Shown here: positions 60,218 through 64,000 of the stretch, one piece after another
How the letters are laid out: the number at the start of each line of letters is the position of its first letter
Numbering within the stretch: position 1 is the stretch's first letter
Assembly (NCBI GenBank): GCA_018675975.1
Contig: JABGXB010000002.1
Coordinates: forward strand, 62,001 to 126,000
DNA length: 64,000 nt
Direction: 5' to 3'
DNA from: Candidatus Woesearchaeota archaeon
GTDB taxonomy: Archaea > Nanobdellota > Nanobdellia > Woesearchaeales > JABGXB01
Translations under genes and position numbers: made by a program
The notes under the pieces: generated by a model
The model's database searches: none
What the model was told of the DNA's origin: nothing
What the model saw: only the letters and a program-made list of their open reading frames with translations

Positions 60218-60814
60218 ATGATCAATACAATCATATTTGATTTTGCAGGAGTTATAGCAAAAACCAAATATTTTCCTCAATTAGCATTAAATTTAGGGAA
60301 ACAATTCAACATCGATCCAAAAGTTATAGAGAAACAATTATATGGAAATGAAAGTGAATATTTAATTGGAAAAGAAAGTACAGAAAACTTTTGGAAAAAT
60401 TCATGTTCAAAATTGGGAATCCCTTTAGATGATTTCATACATGCATTTAAAACTTGGTATAAATTAGATTTAGAATTACTCAATTTTATTAAAGAACTTA
60501 AAAAACATTACCAAATTATTCTCCACTCAGATAATTTTGAAGTAGTTTCTTCAAATTTAAGAGAAAATCAAAAATTAAAAGAAGTTTTTGAACAAATGTT
60601 TTTTTCAGATGAAATTCACATGAACAAAAGAAATGTAGAAGCCTTTAAACACGTAATTTGTAAGATTGATAAATCTCCCTCAGACTGTATTTTTACAGAT
60701 GATAAGGAAGCTAACCTTGTAGCCCCAGCACAAATAGGAATAAAAACAATCAAATATGAAAATTTAGAACAATTCAAAAAAGAACTGGCATCTTATTCTA
60801 TAAAGTTTAATTAA
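60218..60814 (+). CDS. HAD-superfamily hydrolase
   Basis: 198 residues from this start. Motif I is IIFDFAGVIAKT (nucleophile Asp, with Ala at the second acidic position as in DFGGV-type HADs), then IILHSDNFEVVSS, the Lys region and the metal site CIFTDDKEANLVAPAQIG. A helical cap lies at about residues 20-80. It resembles HAD-IA phosphatases such as YihX; the substrate is unknown. The 16 residues before this ATG in the ORF track begin at a TTG upstream of the TATA box. Confidence 0.82.
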   Translation: MINTIIFDFAGVIAKTKYFPQLALNLGKQFNIDPKVIEKQLYGNESEYLIGKESTENFWKNSCSKLGIPLDDFIHAFKTWYKLDLELLNFIKELKKHYQIILHSDNFEVVSSNLRENQKLKEVFEQMFFSDEIHMNKRNVEAFKHVICKIDKSPSDCIFTDDKEANLVAPAQIGIKTIKYENLEQFKKELASYSIKFN

Positions 60815-60849
60815 GCCTAAATCCAAATAACAACTATTAAATAAACTTT

Positions 60850-61578
60850 TTAATTAATATTTTTTAAATCTTGAATATTAATTAACTCTTGACTATCATA
60901 ATAATAATTATATAAAAAAGAAAATAATTTTACAAATGGTTTATCTCTTATAATCAATGTCATATTAGATTTAATTAAAGTTATCCACATTCTATTTTCA
61001 TCAACTATTTCTAATGCAATTCCATCATTAGGAATTTGTTTCATTTTATCTTTTAACTTAATCCATCCTTTTATATTACTTTTATTTTCTTCTGTAATTT
61101 GTCCCATACATTTAGATTTTATTTTTTCTTTTCTAATTCTCATCGCACCCTGAATAATTTTTGGATCTAATGAAAAATGATATTTTATACAATAGTCACT
61201 TTTAGTTGCTTTTTCAACTGAACTTATTATTGTATTCCATCCTTTTTTTCCATGATGTATTGTTACTGGTTCTCTTTCTTGAGTATCATAAATTGTTTTT
61301 AATCTATCAATTTCTTTTTCAATTGAATCAATTTTTTCTTTTTTTTCATCTATTATTTTTTTAAGTCTATCAGGATTATTGATTACATAACTTTTGGATT
61401 TTCCTGGAATAACTTTTACAAATCCTTTATGTTCTAAACTTGCAAGAACTGTATATATTTTCCCATAAGGAACACCAGATTCTGCCGCTATTTTAGAAGC
61501 GGAGCTCTTTCCAAGTTCTGTTAAACGCGTAAAAACCCTAGATTCATTATAAGATAGGCCTAATTCTTCAAAATCCAT
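60850..61578 (-). CDS. TrmB-family transcriptional regulator
   Basis: 242 residues. The N-terminal winged helix (LGLSYNESRVFTRLTELG, ASKIAAESGVPYGKIYTVLASLEHKGFV) and following coiled-coil (LKKIIDEKKEKIDSIEKEIDRL) are typical of TrmB-like archaeal regulators, which sense sugars or other metabolites through the C-terminal domain. That domain here is short, phospholipase-D-like without obvious ligand residues. A palindrome directly over its TATA box suggests autoregulation. Possible targets include the divergent HAD-APH operon. Confidence 0.87.
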   Translation of the reverse strand: MDFEELGLSYNESRVFTRLTELGKSSASKIAAESGVPYGKIYTVLASLEHKGFVKVIPGKSKSYVINNPDRLKKIIDEKKEKIDSIEKEIDRLKTIYDTQEREPVTIHHGKKGWNTIISSVEKATKSDYCIKYHFSLDPKIIQGAMRIRKEKIKSKCMGQITEENKSNIKGWIKLKDKMKQIPNDGIALEIVDENRMWITLIKSNMTLIIRDKPFVKLFSFLYNYYYDSQELINIQDLKNIN

Positions 61579-61582
61579 GATA

Positions 61583-61606
61583 TTATAAGTGTTTTATCAC
61601 TTATAA
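61583..61606. promoter_or_regulatory. Palindromic operator over trmB promoter
   Basis: TTATAAGTG-TTTTAT-CACTTATAA is a perfect 9-base inverted repeat 5 bases before the TrmB-like start codon. On the minus strand the arm TTATAAGTG holds the TATA-like box at the usual distance, so binding would block the promoter: a classic autorepression layout. Confidence 0.55.
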
Positions 61607-61643
61607 ACATGTGTTTTAAAAACAACTAACGTGGTTGCAAATC

Positions 61644-61651
61644 ATTATATA
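61644..61651 (+). promoter_or_regulatory. TATA-like box for HAD-APH operon
   Basis: ATTATATA is 30 bases before the ATG at 61674, which supports that start over the upstream TTG at 61635. Confidence 0.55.
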
Positions 61652-61673
61652 CAAACAAAACATTCACTACTGT

Positions 61674-62345
61674 ATGGCTACAACAGAAGAAACAATATAC
61701 ATATTGGATATGGATGGAACTATTATTGATTCAGCCGAAGCATTAATACATGCACAATCTGAAGGTCTTGAAAGATTAGCAAATCAATCTAAAAGAAAAG
61801 ATGAATTTTTGGATGAATTAAAATCGGGTAAATCATTAAAAAATATAGTTACAGATTTAACTCCAAATAATGTTGACAGTCCAATTAATAACTTTTTTAA
61901 TAATTTTTATCAAACACCAAATGTAGAATTAGCATTTCAAAATGGTCAATATAAATTATTTGAAGATTTTGATGAATGGAATAAACAAACATCTGGTAAA
62001 AAAATATTAATATCAAATTCTACAAAAACAGCCACTCAAGCAAAAGCAAATTTATACGATTTAAACTTTGATGGGGTTCACGGAGAATTTGAAGAGGGTA
62101 AATCTAAGCCTTCAATATATATGGGAATAAAAGCCTTGGCTGAATTAACTAAAAAATATCCTTCTTTACAATTAAGTAAGCTTAAAATTATAAATATTGG
62201 GGATAATGAAACAGATATGGAATTTGGATCTAATATTAGAGAGTTTTTTACAAATTATGAAATTGAAAATATTTTAGTTAATAGAAAAGGAAATACAAAT
62301 TCAAAGTATGCAGATAGAATTATAGAAAGTTTTGAGGAATTATAA
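61674..62345 (+). CDS. HAD-superfamily phosphatase
   Basis: 223 residues from the ATG at 61674. Motif I IYILDMDGTIIDSAEA, motif II KILISNSTKTA, the Lys region KSKPSIYMGI and motif IV NIGDNETDMEFG are complete, like phosphoglycolate phosphatase-type enzymes with a helical cap (about 17-80). The start is set by the TATA box 30 bases upstream. Its stop overlaps the APH-type kinase start, so a phosphatase and kinase are translated together. Confidence 0.88.
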   Translation: MATTEETIYILDMDGTIIDSAEALIHAQSEGLERLANQSKRKDEFLDELKSGKSLKNIVTDLTPNNVDSPINNFFNNFYQTPNVELAFQNGQYKLFEDFDEWNKQTSGKKILISNSTKTATQAKANLYDLNFDGVHGEFEEGKSKPSIYMGIKALAELTKKYPSLQLSKLKIINIGDNETDMEFGSNIREFFTNYEIENILVNRKGNTNSKYADRIIESFEEL

Positions 62346-63358
62346 TGGAAGAATTAAAATTAATTATTGAGAATAAATATGATATTAAAGTAAATAGCAT
62401 AGAACAATTAAATATAAAGACATATAATAAATGTTATAAAATAAAATCTTTAGATAAAGAATATTTTTTTAAACATTTATTTAATAATGAAACAAAAAAT
62501 TTTAAAGCAAAATTAATTGATCAATTAAAAATAATGAACTTTTTTAAAAACAAAGATATTGAAATAATGCTTCCAATAGAAAATAATAAAAATGAATTAT
62601 TAACAGAACACAATTCTGAATTTTATTTATTATATGAATTTCAAAAAATTGATAATAAAAATCCAGATAACTGGGGAGAAATTGCTGCAAAAAAATTAGC
62701 AGAATTTCATAAGATTGGATTTGAATTTAATGAAGAAGTAAATACTGGAACTTATCAATTAAATAAATCAATTCCAGATATAACTAATTTATTTCACCCT
62801 AACAAAGATAAGCGTCCTTCAGTAATCTCAAGATTAAATGATTCTGAATTTTCAAAAAGATTAGAAAAAGATTTACCGTATTTAAAAGAATTAATTATAG
62901 AAATATCTCATTATAATCATAAAGCTGAATTAGGGAAAAAATCAATATTACATTATGATTTAAATGAATCTAATATTTTATTTTCACAAGGTGAATTTTT
63001 TTCAATTACTGATTTTGATTTTTCACATGTTGGACATATTGAAACTGATTTAATTAAATTTGCAAGGTATGCATCATATTGTAAAAAAACAAATACAATA
63101 AATTTAAACAAATTTATTAATTATATAAATATATATAGACAAAGAGCAAAAGAATTAAATTTTGAAGTTATAATTGATAATAGAACTTTTTTTACATATT
63201 TATTGTTCATACCGTTAAGAAGATTAGTTTATGCAGCTGAACAAATATTAAAAGGAACTGAATTAGAATTTTTATATGATATAGATATAGAATTTTTAAA
63301 AAATATGAAATCTATTGAAAATGAATTTATGCAAATAGATTTTAATAAAAAAAATTGA
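62345..63358 (+). CDS. Aminoglycoside phosphotransferase-fold kinase
   Basis: 337 residues. The catalytic loop LHYDLNESNILFS and metal motif ITDFDFSHVGHIETDLIKF are the hallmarks of APH and choline-kinase-like enzymes; YFFKHLF holds the nucleotide-binding lysine. It overlaps the HAD gene by 1 base and is followed by a methyltransferase 26 bases later, suggesting an operon for modifying a small molecule, perhaps a sugar or amino-alcohol. The other APH protein (58973-59917) is only distantly similar. Confidence 0.84.
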   Translation: MEELKLIIENKYDIKVNSIEQLNIKTYNKCYKIKSLDKEYFFKHLFNNETKNFKAKLIDQLKIMNFFKNKDIEIMLPIENNKNELLTEHNSEFYLLYEFQKIDNKNPDNWGEIAAKKLAEFHKIGFEFNEEVNTGTYQLNKSIPDITNLFHPNKDKRPSVISRLNDSEFSKRLEKDLPYLKELIIEISHYNHKAELGKKSILHYDLNESNILFSQGEFFSITDFDFSHVGHIETDLIKFARYASYCKKTNTINLNKFINYINIYRQRAKELNFEVIIDNRTFFTYLLFIPLRRLVYAAEQILKGTELEFLYDIDIEFLKNMKSIENEFMQIDFNKKN

Positions 63359-63384
63359 TTAGTAAAATTATACACATAAAAAAA

Positions 63385-64000
63385 ATGAAACAAACTAAAA
63401 AAGCCTTTTATCAAGTAAATGAATATTTAAGTTTATGGAAAAAAGCATTAGATGATAATGTTTTAAATGAAAATTTGAAACAAAAAGTCAAAAATGCAAG
63501 TCCATACACAAAAATATTAGATTTAGGTACTGGCTCTGGAACACAAATAAGAAGAAATATTGATGAGAATCTTATTGCAAACAATGGATTAATTATTGGT
63601 GTTGATGTAAATTATGATGGCTTATTAAGTTCTAAACATGATTATGAATTGTGGGCAAAAGAAAATGATTATGAACTAATATTTACAAAATGTGATTCTG
63701 CAGTTTTAAATTTTAAAGTTTCAAAAAATGATTTTAGTTGTTTAATTAAATTGTATAATGTTTCTGTTTATGATTTAAAGAGTTACCGATCAATAGGACA
63801 AAATTTTGATTTAGTGAATGCTTTATCTTTATTTGAACATACAGATATAGAAAAATCAATTAAAGTAGTAAAAAATTTAATGAATGATGGTGCATACTTA
63901 TATGCTCCAATAAATTATAATGGTATTACTCAAGTTCGACCTTTAGCTGATGACTTATCTGAGCAACAAGATAATAATTTAATGGAATTATTTAATGAAA
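63385..64000 (+). CDS. Class I SAM-dependent methyltransferase (3' truncated by window)
   Basis: Not in the ORF track because it runs off the window. From the ATG at 63385 the frame is open for 205 codons. Motif I ILDLGTGSGTQIRRNI is followed by IIGVDVNYDGLL, and a late NALSLFEHTDIEKSIKVVKNL matches the post-motif region of such enzymes. It follows the APH kinase gene by 26 bases and is likely in the same operon. Substrate unknown. Confidence 0.8.
   Translation, partial: MKQTKKAFYQVNEYLSLWKKALDDNVLNENLKQKVKNASPYTKILDLGTGSGTQIRRNIDENLIANNGLIIGVDVNYDGLLSSKHDYELWAKENDYELIFTKCDSAVLNFKVSKNDFSCLIKLYNVSVYDLKSYRSIGQNFDLVNALSLFEHTDIEKSIKVVKNLMNDGAYLYAPINYNGITQVRPLADDLSEQQDNNLMELFNE

Overview
The window is a very AT-rich, gene-dense stretch that reads as a DPANN-type archaeon; Woesearchaeota/Pacearchaeota-like is an inference from content. 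The archaeal evidence is an archaeal-type aIF1/SUI1, a TrmB-type regulator, an AbrB-PhoU regulator, an Ogg2-type DNA glycosylase, a presenilin-like protease and an orphan CARF-wHTH regulator. In addition, many first genes carry a TTTAWATA-like box 29-31 bases before their ATG, the pattern of archaeal TATA boxes with leaderless mRNAs. Genes inside operons instead use GAGG/GGTG Shine-Dalgarno sites. No rRNA, tRNA, CRISPR array, transposase or integrase was found.

Layout. 0-9 kb: an oxidoreductase fragment, then acetate kinase and phosphoketolase, a PRTase-like protein, RpiB, GAPDH and PGK. 9-13.3 kb: two winged-helix/degenerate-Nudix regulators around a true Nudix hydrolase, plus a DUF429 protein. 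13.4-20.6 kb: a DEAD-box helicase with a repeat tail, PyrF, MazG, a cold-shock protein, a methyltransferase, dihydroorotase, an Rpe-like protein and a Ham1-like NTPase. 20.6-27.5 kb: a disulfide/redox operon (TlpA, CcdA, DUF3179, Lpd-like) and an acetolactate-synthase-like/ALDH pair. 28-34 kb: a caspase-like protein and a complete LivFGMHK-type ABC importer. 34-40.6 kb: AbrB-PhoU, an atypical Ser/Thr kinase, the CARF-wHTH regulator, a CxxC membrane protein with NDH-2, a second Ham1-like protein, a TVP38 protein and a glycosyltransferase. 41-53.9 kb: SOD, a PIN-RNA ligase pair, a secreted protein, ferredoxin, Ogg2, presenilin homologue, iPGM, aIF1, SufE and a beta-helix lipoprotein. 54-64 kb: a giant sigma-70-like protein with GNAT, then MazG, IMPase, Nudix, two APH-type kinases, two HAD phosphatases, TrmB and the start of a methyltransferase.

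The carbon genes form a coherent route. RpiB and an Rpe-like epimerase supply xylulose-5-phosphate; phosphoketolase cleaves it to acetyl-phosphate and glyceraldehyde-3-phosphate; acetate kinase, and GAPDH-PGK-iPGM, then yield ATP.

The most striking item is the 881-residue protein at 53980-56625. It has recognisable sigma-70 regions 2, 3 and 4 fused to a roughly 600-residue extension of repeats, in an otherwise archaeal transcription context, and is itself preceded by an archaeal-like TATA box. Secondary leads are a 14-base motif shared by two redox promoters, a TrmB-adjacent palindrome, wHTH-Nudix regulators, a PIN-RNA ligase pair, and GC-richer intergenic islands that may be structured RNAs.
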